From assembly GCA_026710565.1 (NCBI GenBank), contig JAPOQV010000671.1:1-22233 (forward strand): a stretch of 22,233 bases of DNA, given 5' to 3'. The position numbers were made by a program, and so were the translations under genes. Positions 7,651 to 15,012 of this stretch are shown piece after piece. The number at the start of each line of letters is the position of its first letter. The stretch's first letter is position 1. Source of the stretch: Spirochaetaceae bacterium. Its GTDB lineage: Bacteria > Spirochaetota > Spirochaetia > SZUA-6 > Bin103. The notes beneath the pieces were generated by a model. That model saw nothing but the letters and a program-made list of their open reading frames with translations, searched no databases and was not told the origin of the DNA.

Positions 7651-8397
7651 ATGAGCGCGGCCCTCTGGATCATCGTCGCCGTCGCGGCGGCGCTGGCACT
7701 GTACGCGGCCGGTGCGGTCGGATGGGCGCTCGGACGGAGGGCGTCCGCCGCAGGGGGCTCAAGCAGCGCGATGCCGGTGCTCCGGGAGGTTCCTGCACGG
7801 ACTCCGGCGGACGTCCTGGTTGCTCTGCGGAACCTCCCCGACCTGCTCGAGCGGCGTGACGTGCTGGTCATCAACACGGTGACCACCGGAATCGACCCGC
7901 GCGCGGAGGTCGTCGACGTGGCGGTGCTCGATACGACCGGAGAACTGCGCATGAACCGCCTGAGCCTGGCCGTGAATCGCATCCCGCGCGAAGCGAGCGA
8001 TACCCACGGGCTGACCCGCGACCGCCTCCGCGAGGTGCATGCCGACCCCTGGCCCGTCGTATATGCGGAGCTGGTGGACTTGCTTGCCACCGCCACCCTG
8101 GTGTTGGGGTACAACGCCGGCCTGCACCGCCGCATGCTGACGCAGACTGCCGAACGCCACGGACTGAAGAGGTTGCCGGTGACCGACTGGGCGTGCCTGA
8201 TGCGCACGTACACGCAGATGACCGCCGGTCCCGACGCACCGTGGATCGAGCTCGCCGCCGCCCGCACGCGCGAACGCTTGGCCGCGCCCGTTACGCATCA
8301 TTGGGCTATGGAAGACGGCCGCACGGCGTTGGAACTGCTGCGGATCCTGGCCTGCCGCGAGGCATCGGAGGTCCGGCAGCCCCGTCAAAGCCGCTGA
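7651..8397 (+). CDS. Membrane-anchored degenerate DnaQ-fold protein, copy 2
   Basis: This 248-residue paralog of the preceding gene has the same layout: a membrane segment (residues 4-27), a linker, then a DnaQ-like fold starting at LVALRNLPDLLERRDVLVI. It is closer to a true exonuclease than copy 1. INTVTTGIDP (74-83) resembles Exo I with D to N and E to V changes. SDTHGLTRDRL (116-126) is the usual 'hGlt' strand. GYNAGLHRRML (153-163) is Exo II with the aspartate replaced by histidine. HHWAMEDGRTALELL (216-230) retains the Exo III His and Asp. Loss of the metal-binding Asp/Glu argues against nuclease activity. It ends in a convergent 13-bp overlap with the methyltransferase gene. Confidence 0.75.
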   Translation: MSAALWIIVAVAAALALYAAGAVGWALGRRASAAGGSSSAMPVLREVPARTPADVLVALRNLPDLLERRDVLVINTVTTGIDPRAEVVDVAVLDTTGELRMNRLSLAVNRIPREASDTHGLTRDRLREVHADPWPVVYAELVDLLATATLVLGYNAGLHRRMLTQTAERHGLKRLPVTDWACLMRTYTQMTAGPDAPWIELAAARTRERLAAPVTHHWAMEDGRTALELLRILACREASEVRQPRQSR

Positions 8398-9161
8398 ACG
8401 GGATCTCGTGCGATGTCGTGTCGCGCGGCTGCCTTACCCGATTGCGTCTCAGGGATCGTGATCGCTGCCGCCCGCAGGTCGAGCACCACCAGCATTGGCC
8501 AGCCGACGTAGCGTTCGGCGCGCGGGTAGCGCGCGGCGAAGTCGGCATCCGGGGCGTTTTCCTCCACACCGCACAGGGTGAATCCCGCGCCGACTGCCGC
8601 CATGACGATCTCTCCGATCCGATGGGGAAGGCTCCCCGGCATGACCACCTCGCCGGAGACGGGGTCGGTAAAGCGCGCCTGGCTCCCGCGCAGGAACATG
8701 GCCGGGTGCATCGCGGATACGACGGCGCGGCCGGCCGGGCGCAGGACACGATGGGTCTCGGCGAAGAATGCGTGGAGATCCCGGAGGTGCTCGAGGACGA
8801 GTCCGCTCACCACCGCATCGAAGCTTGTGTCCTCGAAGGGCAACGGCTCGTGCAGGTCGTGGGGGACGAAGCGGACGTCGCCGGAGGCGACCCTCTTCCG
8901 GGCCTGCTCCAGCATCCCCGCCGAGAAGTCGACCGCCGTGGTCCGGGCGCCCGCCTCGACGAGCCACGCGGTGTGCCGGCCGGTTCCGCATCCGAGGTCC
9001 AGCACTTCCCGCCCCCTCGGGTCGCCGAGCGCTTCGCGGACGCGCGGCTCCTCCAGGGCTTGCAGCGGGTTGGCATCGTGGTCGTAGACCGCCGACCACC
9101 GATCGTAGCCCTCGCGCACCCCGGCGAGCGGGTCATTGTCGCCGGTCATCCCGCGCGACAT
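8385..9161 (-). CDS. Class I SAM-dependent methyltransferase
   Basis: The protein has 258 residues; the ATG at 9161 was chosen, and a second ATG at 9149 is equally possible. Motif I VLDLGCGTGRH (53-63) binds SAM, TTAVDFSAGMLEQA (74-87) contains the acidic motif II residue, and 'SFDAVVSGLVLEHL' and 'RVLRPAGRAVVSA' give motifs IV-VI. The pattern is the Methyltransf_11/25 type found in small-molecule methyltransferases. The substrate is unknown and neighbours give no clue. The gene is monocistronic on the minus strand and converges on the pseudo-exonuclease pair. Confidence 0.85.
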   Translation of the reverse strand: MSRGMTGDNDPLAGVREGYDRWSAVYDHDANPLQALEEPRVREALGDPRGREVLDLGCGTGRHTAWLVEAGARTTAVDFSAGMLEQARKRVASGDVRFVPHDLHEPLPFEDTSFDAVVSGLVLEHLRDLHAFFAETHRVLRPAGRAVVSAMHPAMFLRGSQARFTDPVSGEVVMPGSLPHRIGEIVMAAVGAGFTLCGVEENAPDADFAARYPRAERYVGWPMLVVLDLRAAAITIPETQSGKAAARHDIARDPVQRL

Positions 9162-9216
9162 GCCGGATTCGAGTCCATCGACAGATCATACAGACAGCCG
9201 CTGCCGCGACCACGTT

Positions 9217-9311
9217 CCAAGTGATTGCTCCAGCTCGCGCGGATGCACGTGGCCGGCTGGTAGCTTCGTGGGGGAACGAGTACTTTCGAACCAAGTGATT
9301 GCATGCAATCA
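9217..9311 (+). promoter_or_regulatory. Candidate toxin-antitoxin operator: perfect 16-bp palindrome plus distant half-site
   Basis: TGATTGCATGCAATCA at 9296-9311 is a perfect palindrome, 23 bp before the antitoxin ATG. The 12-mer CCAAGTGATTGC occurs at 9217-9228 and again at 9291-9302, where it overlaps the palindrome's left half. FitA-type ribbon-helix-helix antitoxins bind such palindromes with the toxin to repress their own operon. A promoter is expected in between but I see no convincing -35/-10 pair. Confidence 0.6.
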
Positions 9312-9334
9312 TTCGCGCGCTCGCAGGAGGTTCC

Positions 9335-9574
9335 ATGGCAAGCATCACTATTCGCAGACTGTCGGACGAGTCGAAGGAACGGCTCCGCATTCGCGCAGAG
9401 CGAAGCGGGTGCAGCCTCGAGGCGCTGGCCCGATCGATCCTCGATCAAGCAGCACACGATACTCCAGAGCCCGAGCGGTTTCCGTATAACCTGATGAGCG
9501 TCATAGAGCCCGGTGAAGACATAGACCGATACATTCGGGAACACAAACAGAAGCAGAGGCCGGTCGATCTGTGA
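9335..9574 (+). CDS. FitA-like ribbon-helix-helix antitoxin
   Basis: This 79-residue protein starts at ATG 9335, preceded by GCAGGAGG at 9323-9330. The N-terminus MASITIRRLSDESKERLRIR with 'SGCSLEALARSILDQA' is the Arc/FitA ribbon-helix-helix pattern; the C-terminal half would wrap the toxin. The stop overlaps the next gene's GTG by four bases (GTGA), the classical toxin-antitoxin arrangement. It is likely the DNA-binding autorepressor acting at the palindrome just upstream. The toxin downstream appears frameshifted, so the antitoxin may now be free of its partner. Confidence 0.85.
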   Translation: MASITIRRLSDESKERLRIRAERSGCSLEALARSILDQAAHDTPEPERFPYNLMSVIEPGEDIDRYIREHKQKQRPVDL

Positions 9575-10008
9575 TCCTGCTCGATACCAACGTCCTTTCC
9601 GAACTGACCCGGAACCGGCCGGCGCCTCAGGTCACCTCGTGGTACGAGCAGCACGAGCCGCTACTCGCGGTGCCGACGACGGCCCTCGCAGAGCTTCGCT
9701 TCGGAATCGTACGGCTACCGACCGGCCGCAGGCGATCGAGCTTGATCGAATTCTGGAGCAAGGCCCGCGACCATTTCCTGGGTCGGATTTTCTCGTTCGA
9801 CGAACGTGCCGCGGCAACCTACGGCGACCTGGCGTCCGAATCCGAGCGAGTTGGCAAGCCGATCGACATCGCCGACGGGCAAGATCGCGGCCATCGCCAG
9901 GACGCACACGATGAGCGTGGCGACGCGCAATTTCGGCGACTTCGAAGTCACGGGTATCGCTCAGACTTATCTTTCGGGATTGATGGCGATGGAGGCAAAG
10001 ATAAATGA
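9571..10008 (+). pseudogene. FitB/VapC-type PIN-domain toxin, frameshifted
   Basis: From GTG 9571 the frame reads MILLDTNVLSELTRNRPAPQ, the standard PIN start with its first metal aspartate, and continues with 'LAELRFGIVRLPTGRRR' to 'GKPIDIADGQ'. After about 9880 this frame turns to low-complexity DRGHRQDAHDERG. The expected ending (KIAAIARTHTMSVATRNFGDFEVTG) continues in the +1 frame, and that frame stays open to 10051. One extra A in 'gggcaagatcgcg' explains the shift. The last PIN acidic residues are therefore lost unless this is an assembly error or is bypassed. Homology stops near 9962, where the AT-rich segment begins. Confidence 0.78.
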
Positions 10009-10436
10009 AGAAGATTATATTGATAGTCGCAATGATTCTTACGTCTACTAACCTTATTGCTCAAACCTCCTGTTGGGAAATCGTTCGTCGTCAGTGGATT
10101 AGAGAACCAAGTAAAGATAGGCAATTTGAAGAATATGTTGCCATTATTGCTGCTCACTTTGCTTATAGGTTCTATAGCTGTTTGTCAAGTGATTGTGCTA
10201 AGGTTCGTGAGCAGAATGACAATAAGGTTAGTAATTATGTAGACAGTTGGATTACCGATACTCTGCTTGTTAAACACTACTATGATATGGAGTGGTATTT
10301 TGAGGATCAGTTGAGCACCCTCGACTTCCGCCACTGGAAGCAAAATAATCAAAGTTGGCAAGAGGGAAGAAATTGGAGAGAGTATGAGAAAAATATTGGA
10401 GGATGTTCCGTTCCGGATCCTACGCCGGAGGCATGA
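10005..10436 (+). CDS. AT-rich secreted hypothetical protein
   Basis: The protein has 143 residues from ATG 10005, with GGAGGC at 9991-9996 as ribosome site. It opens with a signal peptide (MKKIILIVAMILTSTNLIAQ) whose AQ cleavage style is common in Bacteroidota. The mature part is rich in aromatic residues (W, Y, F) with several cysteines (SCWEIV, FYSCLSSDC, GGCSVPD). I recognise no family. Codon use is AT-rich and unlike everything around it, and the low-GC sequence runs only from about 9965 to 10405. The last few codons (SVPDPTPEA) lie in GC-rich sequence, so the native C-terminus may have been replaced at the junction. Confidence 0.6.
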   Translation: MKKIILIVAMILTSTNLIAQTSCWEIVRRQWIREPSKDRQFEEYVAIIAAHFAYRFYSCLSSDCAKVREQNDNKVSNYVDSWITDTLLVKHYYDMEWYFEDQLSTLDFRHWKQNNQSWQEGRNWREYEKNIGGCSVPDPTPEA

Positions 10437-10475
10437 CCTCGCCGGCAGTAGAGCCCTCGGGGGCACTGACGGCGG

Positions 10476-11816
10476 CTACACCTCCGGCGGCTCGTTCTCG
10501 TAGCCGGGGACCAGCGCCTGGTACCCTTGGTGCGGGCCGGTCATGCAGGCGCGGTCGCCGGTCTCCTCGATCCAGTCCTTGAGCAGCGCGCGGTGGCGGC
10601 CGAGCTCGCCGGCGTGGCGCGCTTCCACGGCCAGGTTGACCATCTCGCCGGGGTCCCGCTCCAGGTCGAAGAACTGCTCGCGGTTCCTGCCGCTGCCGTA
10701 CAGGCAGTACTTGTAGCGGGCGGTACGCACCATCCGCGCCTGCTGCGCGGCCCCGGCGTCCGGACCGAAGCAGGTCTCCGCGACCACGTGATCGCGCCAC
10801 CCCGCCCCGCCGGCGCCGGCCCCGCCGTCGGTCAGCGGCCGCAGCGACCGTCCCCGCAGGCCGGGCGGCGGCTGCACGCCCGCGTAGTCGCAGATCGTCG
10901 GCAGCAGGTCGAGCCCGTTGGAGACCAGGTGCTCGTCGTCCACGCGGGCCGGGCAGCCGGCCGGCGGCCTGACGATGAGCGGTATGCGGGTCGACTCGTC
11001 GTAGAGCACCCACTTCTGGTTCCAGCGATGCGCGCCCATGCCGTCGCCGTGATCGCTGGTGAAGATCACCAGCGTGTCGTGGCCGTGTCCGGCTTCTTCG
11101 AGGGCGGCCATGATGCGCGCCACCCCGGCGTCGACCTTCTCGACCAGGCGGTAGTAGGTGTGGCGGTAGACGCGCCACTCGTCCTCGGTGAGCTCCGAGG
11201 CCGGCTTGAGGGCGCGCTCCTGCTTGATCAGGGACGGCTCGTAGGCGGGAATTTCGAAGTTGGCCGGCAGGTTCGGGCACTCGCCGACCGGCACCTGCGG
11301 CACCGGCCCCCACGGCAGCCGCTGCCGGCGGGAGTGCTCGCAGATGTTGTGCGGATTGTCGAACGACGCGACCAGGAAGAACGGCGCGCTGCGCGGCGTG
11401 CGCAGGAAGTCGATGGACCGGTCGGCCAGCGCCCAGTCGTCGAAGCCGCAGATTCGGGTGAAGCCGTGCCCCTCGCCGATCGCGATCTCCGGCACGTGCC
11501 ACTTGCCCCCGTAAGCGCAGTCGTAGCCGGCGGCTGCCATCAGGTTGCCCAGCTCGCCGGAGCGGAACTCGCGCCCGATCGGCTTGTTGTTGTAGTCCGC
11601 GCCCACCTCGTGCGGCATTCGCCCGGTGTACAGGCTGGCCCGCGACGGCGTGCACAGCGGGAAGGGGCAGTAGGCGCGCTCGAAGCGCACGCCGCGTTCG
11701 CCGAGGGCGTCCATCGCGGGCGTAGCCAGGTCCGGGTTGCCGGCGGCGCCCACGGCCAGCGCGGCCTGCTGGTCGGTGGTGATGAGCAGCACGTTGGGCC
11801 GCGAGGCGGCACTCAA
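10476..11816 (-). CDS. Cytoplasmic sulfatase (formylglycine-type arylsulfatase family)
   Basis: The protein has 446 residues from TTG 11816, which overlaps the upstream aldo/keto reductase stop as TTGA. 'RPNVLLITTDQQ' supplies the first metal aspartates (D15). C55-TPSR in LCTPSRASLYTGR is the C-x-P-S-R site that is converted to formylglycine. GGKWH (103-107) and TSDHGDGMGAH (254-263) complete the active site. There is no signal peptide, so it should act on small imported sulfated sugars. The C-terminal 'ARYKYCLYGSGRNREQFFDLERDP' region is the usual sulfatase domain. No formylglycine-generating enzyme lies in the window. Its neighbours suggest breakdown of a sulfated sugar or its acid. Confidence 0.93.
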   Translation of the reverse strand: MSAASRPNVLLITTDQQAALAVGAAGNPDLATPAMDALGERGVRFERAYCPFPLCTPSRASLYTGRMPHEVGADYNNKPIGREFRSGELGNLMAAAGYDCAYGGKWHVPEIAIGEGHGFTRICGFDDWALADRSIDFLRTPRSAPFFLVASFDNPHNICEHSRRQRLPWGPVPQVPVGECPNLPANFEIPAYEPSLIKQERALKPASELTEDEWRVYRHTYYRLVEKVDAGVARIMAALEEAGHGHDTLVIFTSDHGDGMGAHRWNQKWVLYDESTRIPLIVRPPAGCPARVDDEHLVSNGLDLLPTICDYAGVQPPPGLRGRSLRPLTDGGAGAGGAGWRDHVVAETCFGPDAGAAQQARMVRTARYKYCLYGSGRNREQFFDLERDPGEMVNLAVEARHAGELGRHRALLKDWIEETGDRACMTGPHQGYQALVPGYENEPPEV

Positions 11817-12766
11817 TTGCCGATCACCTCGGTCACGCCGAAGAAGATGGCCCGCAGCCGCTGCATGACCTCGTCGGGGAACGCGGGACCGGTGACGGCC
11901 GCGACGTTCCGCTCCAGGTGGCGGATGTCGTTGGTCCCGGTCATCACAGTGCTCACCGCCGGGTGGGCGGCGCAGAACTTGTACGCGGCGCTGATCAGGT
12001 CCGGCGTGTCATCGTCGAGCAGCCAGCCGAACGGATCGCCGGCCGGCAGCGCATCGGCGGCGACGATCCGCTTGCGCTCGAGCTCCGCCAGCGTCTCGCC
12101 CACGCGCACCGGGTCGGGAAACAGGCGGCGCACGGCGAACATCACCTGCGTTCCCACGTCAAGCTCACGGCAAAGCGGGAACACCTCGCGCTCGGCGGAC
12201 TGGTTGATCATGTTGTACGCCACCATCACCGAGTCGAACAGGTCGTCACGGAGCCCGCGTGTGAGGTAGGCGTGTGCTCCGTCGTACGCGGAGACCTCAC
12301 TCGACGAAAGATAGCGGAACTTGCCCTGCTCCTGCATCCGTCTGAGCGCGGGAATGGTCTCATCGACGATCCGCCGATAGGCGTTCGGCTGCGGCCAGCC
12401 GGCCAGCAGCAGGACGTCGACGTGATCGACGCGCAGGCGGCGCAGGCTGGCCTCCACGCTCGCGACCACCTGCTCGACGGGAGCCGGGTGCTCACCGGAG
12501 ACGGCGTCGTCGATCACGACCTTGGTGCTGAGGTGGTAGCGGTCGCGCGGGACGCCCGCGAGCGCCCTGCCCAGGATCAGCTCGCTGTCGCTGTAGCCGG
12601 GCGAGGTGTCGAACAGATTGATGCCGAGGTCGAGCGCGTGCCGCACCAGCCGGTGGATGTCCGCCTCCGGAACCCCGTTGCGCTGGCCGAAGCGGTTCGG
12701 CCCGCCCGAGCCCAGCGCGATCGCCGACACGCGCAGTTCGGTACGGCCGAGCCGCCGGTACTCCAT
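11813..12766 (-). CDS. Aldo/keto reductase with substituted catalytic histidine
   Basis: This 317-residue protein begins at ATG 12766 (MEYRRLGRTELRVSAIALGS). Aldo/keto reductases are NAD(P)H-dependent TIM barrels that reduce or oxidise sugar carbonyls. Asp (D53) and Tyr (Y58) are in NLFDTSPGYSDSELILGRAL, and Lys (K82) in LSTKVVIDD. The usual catalytic His after the 'DxxxxH' strand is Ala (A122) in VDVLLLAGWPQP. Other family features are present, such as 'LDLGINLFDT' and 'VMTGTNDIRHLERNV'. It overlaps the sulfatase by four bases and is divergent from the enolase-superfamily gene across 36 bp, where a minus-strand TATACT (12782-12777) could be a -10 box. Confidence 0.88.
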   Translation of the reverse strand: MEYRRLGRTELRVSAIALGSGGPNRFGQRNGVPEADIHRLVRHALDLGINLFDTSPGYSDSELILGRALAGVPRDRYHLSTKVVIDDAVSGEHPAPVEQVVASVEASLRRLRVDHVDVLLLAGWPQPNAYRRIVDETIPALRRMQEQGKFRYLSSSEVSAYDGAHAYLTRGLRDDLFDSVMVAYNMINQSAEREVFPLCRELDVGTQVMFAVRRLFPDPVRVGETLAELERKRIVAADALPAGDPFGWLLDDDTPDLISAAYKFCAAHPAVSTVMTGTNDIRHLERNVAAVTGPAFPDEVMQRLRAIFFGVTEVIGN

Positions 12767-12802
12767 CCGGCCGGGTAGTATAGCCGGCCTGGGGGGCGAA
12801 CC

Positions 12803-13927
12803 ATGCGAACTCTGAAGATCTCCGGCACGCGTACCTTCCCGCTCGATGACGGATCGCTGCTGCTGGAGATGACCACCGACGCCGGCATCGTCGGCTACGG
12901 GCAGCCGCTCAGCTACGGCCACCGGCGGCTGGTGATGGCCGCGGTCGAGGAGCTCGCCGGCTACCTGGTCGGGCGCGACCCGTTCCGGATCGAGGACCAC
13001 TGGCAGGTGCTGTACCGCACCAGCTACGCGCGGGCGATGCCGATCCTGGTCGGCGCGCTGAGCGGCCTGGAGATGGCGATGTGGGACATCGCCGGCAAAG
13101 CGCTCGGCGAGCCGGTGTGGCGGCTGCTCGGCGGACCCGTGCGCGATCGCGTGCGCGTCTACGCCGGATGCCGCGAACCGCGACGGGCGCGCGAGCTGGT
13201 CGATCAGGGCTTCACGGCGCTGAAGATGGTCACCGAGCGCAAGCCGTGGCGGTTCCTGGAGCCGCCGGCCGGCATGGAGCCGACGGTGCGCGCGGTCGCC
13301 GCCGTGCGGGAGGAAGTCGGCGACCGCGTGGACATCGCCATCGACCTGCACCGCCGGCTGAGTCCGGCGATGTCGCGGGTGCTGCTGCGCGAGCTCGAGC
13401 CGTACCGGCTGCTGTTCGCCGAGGAGCCCTGCCACTGGGAGAACGTGGAGGCGCTGGCGGGCGTGGCGCGGGCGACGCCGGTGCCGATCGCGGTGGGCGA
13501 GCGACAGATTACCCGCTGGGGCTTCCGCGAGGTGGTCGAGCGCGAGGCGGCGGCCGTGCTGCAGCCGGACATCCGCGCCTGCGGCGGCATCCTGGAGATG
13601 CGCAAGATCGCCGCGCTGGCCGAGAGCCACTACCTGGCGCTGGCCCCGCACTCAGGCGCCGCCGGCGGACCGGTCGGCATCGCCGCGTCCCTGCACGTGT
13701 GCGCCGCGATCCCGAACTTCCTGGTCATGGAGGGCGGAATGCAGCGCGGCGAGGGGCTGTTCCGGGAGCCACTGCGCCTTGCTGGCGGCTTCCTTGAGCT
13801 GCCGCAAGGGCCCGGGCTTGGATTCGAGATCGACCCGGACGCCGTGGCCGCGCGCACCGTCGATCCGGAGCCGTTGGACCGGCCCATGCACCGCCTGGCC
13901 GAGGACGACTCGTACGCGGACCTCTAA
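12803..13927 (+). CDS. Enolase-superfamily sugar-acid dehydratase, D-galactonate dehydratase-like
   Basis: The protein has 374 residues from ATG 12803. It is a mandelate racemase/muconate lactonizing type barrel that removes a proton next to a carboxylate and eliminates water. The metal ligands are D181 in IDLHRR, E207 in FAEEPCHWEN and E233 in AVGERQ. The catalytic histidines are H183 and H283 (LAPHSG), with E310 in VMEGGM; this spacing is almost the same as in E. coli DgoD. 'LQPDIRACGG' replaces the more common PDISHAGG, so substrate preference may differ. The product would be a 2-keto-3-deoxy sugar acid. It is transcribed divergently from the sulfatase-reductase pair. Confidence 0.9.
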   Translation: MRTLKISGTRTFPLDDGSLLLEMTTDAGIVGYGQPLSYGHRRLVMAAVEELAGYLVGRDPFRIEDHWQVLYRTSYARAMPILVGALSGLEMAMWDIAGKALGEPVWRLLGGPVRDRVRVYAGCREPRRARELVDQGFTALKMVTERKPWRFLEPPAGMEPTVRAVAAVREEVGDRVDIAIDLHRRLSPAMSRVLLRELEPYRLLFAEEPCHWENVEALAGVARATPVPIAVGERQITRWGFREVVEREAAAVLQPDIRACGGILEMRKIAALAESHYLALAPHSGAAGGPVGIAASLHVCAAIPNFLVMEGGMQRGEGLFREPLRLAGGFLELPQGPGLGFEIDPDAVAARTVDPEPLDRPMHRLAEDDSYADL

Positions 13928-13934
13928 GTCAAGA

Positions 13935-13963
13935 CCCTGCGTCGAGTGGCAGTGGGGTTTTTT
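13935..13963 (+). terminator. Weak intrinsic terminator after the dehydratase
   Basis: CTGC (13937-13940) pairs with GCAG (13949-13952), extended by C/G pairs around a bulge, and is followed by six T's at 13958-13963. The stem is short, so this is a tentative call. Confidence 0.35.
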
Positions 13964-14024
13964 GAAATCGCGCCTGCGAGTGGAGGGGGCGCACGTCAAA
14001 AGCCCGCGCAGGGCTGGCTGGGAG

Positions 14025-14048
14025 GCGCCGCCGTGTGAACGGCGGCGC
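14025..14048. repeat. Perfect hairpin with GNRA-type loop
   Basis: The arms GCGCCGCCGT and ACGGCGGCGC enclose a GTGA tetraloop as read on the plus strand. GTGA belongs to the stable GNRA loop class in RNA. No T-tract follows, so it is not a standard terminator. Confidence 0.7.
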
Positions 14049-14181
14049 GAGGCTGGCGAGGGCTGGGCCAAGGGCGCGGTGGGTGCGGCAAAGTCTCTTT
14101 GTCCCCCCGCTTGGTATACCGAGTGGTAGCTCGGCGCCCTGGACCCGTCCGAGCGAGCTGGGCGAGGGGGGGGTAGCGGCC

Positions 14182-14252
14182 CCCGTAGGAGCGCCGAGCA
14201 TCCGGATGCACGGCACATGGAGCGCACGTTCCGGCGCTCGCCCTCCTACGGG
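14182..14252. repeat. REP-like inverted repeat; third copy at 15385
   Basis: The 10-bp arms (CCCGTAGGAG and its reverse complement) are separated by 51 bp and partly extended inward by GCGCCGAG/GCGCTCG-like sequence. The longer form CCCCCGTAGGAG occurs at 14180-14191 and again at 15385-15396 in the gap after the two small genes, near a shared GGGGGGTAGC block. Together they flank the small-gene pair. Confidence 0.5.
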
Positions 14253-14616
14253 AGTCCGCTCCCCCCGAGCTTCGGGCGCGCGAGGATACTACGGTCCGCA
14301 CGGATGCGGAGTGGTAAGCGGGCGGCGCAGGGCTGGTGATGATCCGGGTCCGCGTCCGGGAGGCTTCTACTACACAGATGTAGGGGCGTAGCTGGAATCC
14401 GCCACCGTAAACGCAACGATGCGCCAGGGGGCGACCCTTGACGCGCGGTGCTGAGAGGCAGGACGCTGGATGCGGAACCATCACCATGCAATCAAAATCC
14501 CTACATACATCAACTCGCCGGAGTCGCCACGCCGAAAGGCTGATCGCCTCCTTGAGATAGCCGAGGGCAGCGGATGAGCTGCTCGACGAGAGCGAATCCG
14601 GCACCGGGGAGAGCCC

Positions 14617-15012
14617 GTGCCGACACCGACCGAACCGCCGCAACCAAGCGACCATCTTTTCACGCCGCGATTCCGAGCGGTGTCCTCGTCCTCGCTCATG
14701 GCGTTCTTGGCCATTGGGCTCATGTTCTTCACTCGCGGCAGACCCGATCCCTTCGAGCGGATCGCGGACATTTGCGTCATAGCGGCGATGGGCAGCTTCG
14801 TCGTAGCCGAGGTTGTTGAGATGCTGGCCCAGGCATTGAAGGAACTGAGCGCCGCGAGAAGGGAACGCAAGGCGAAGGAAGAAGCGGAAAAGGCGAGGCT
14901 GATCGAGACTGGACGTCGGCAAGGGCGGGCGCAAGGGCGGGCGCAAGAGAGGGAACGGCTGCGGGAAGAAGGGTACGATATCCCGGAACCGGGCGCTGAT
15001 GAACGGGAGTGA
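14617..15012 (+). CDS. Small membrane protein with charged coiled coil
   Basis: The protein has 131 residues from GTG 14617, preceded by GGGGAGAG. Two hydrophobic segments (about 26-39 and 51-67) are followed by a highly charged helix (72-116; ARRERKAKEEAEKARLIE) with a duplicated GRAQGRAQ encoded by a 12-bp tandem repeat. The helix would face the cytoplasm. I recognise no family. Its stop lies 14 bp inside the next gene, so the two are translationally linked and probably act together. Confidence 0.6.
   Translation: MPTPTEPPQPSDHLFTPRFRAVSSSSLMAFLAIGLMFFTRGRPDPFERIADICVIAAMGSFVVAEVVEMLAQALKELSAARRERKAKEEAEKARLIETGRRQGRAQGRAQERERLREEGYDIPEPGADERE

Larger units (their letters stand above)
13928..14616. 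other. 689-bp intergenic stretch with hairpins and inverted repeats, no clear gene
   Basis: No convincing protein gene is present. The stretch contains a perfect 10-bp hairpin with a GTGA loop at 14025-14048, an AGCCC/GGGCT hairpin just before it (14000-14014), and a palindrome CATCCGGATG at 14199-14208. CCCGTAGGAG at 14182-14191 is inverted as CTCCTACGGG at 14243-14252. A 35-codon frame at 14470-14577 (MRNHHHAIKIPTYINSPESP) looks faintly coding and sits 39 bp before the next gene, but the evidence is thin. The whole may hold a noncoding RNA, REP-like extragenic repeats or a decayed mobile element. Confidence 0.5.

Noticed and set aside
12767..12802. Strong bidirectional promoter between the reductase and dehydratase genes
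   Set aside because: A TATACT is visible on the minus strand, but no matching -35 box is found and none is clear on the plus strand. It is mentioned only in the gene note.
14035..14391. A 118-codon plus-strand frame in the intergenic stretch
   Set aside because: The translation is low-complexity G/R/P/S-rich and crosses several hairpins. It has no ribosome site or recognisable family.
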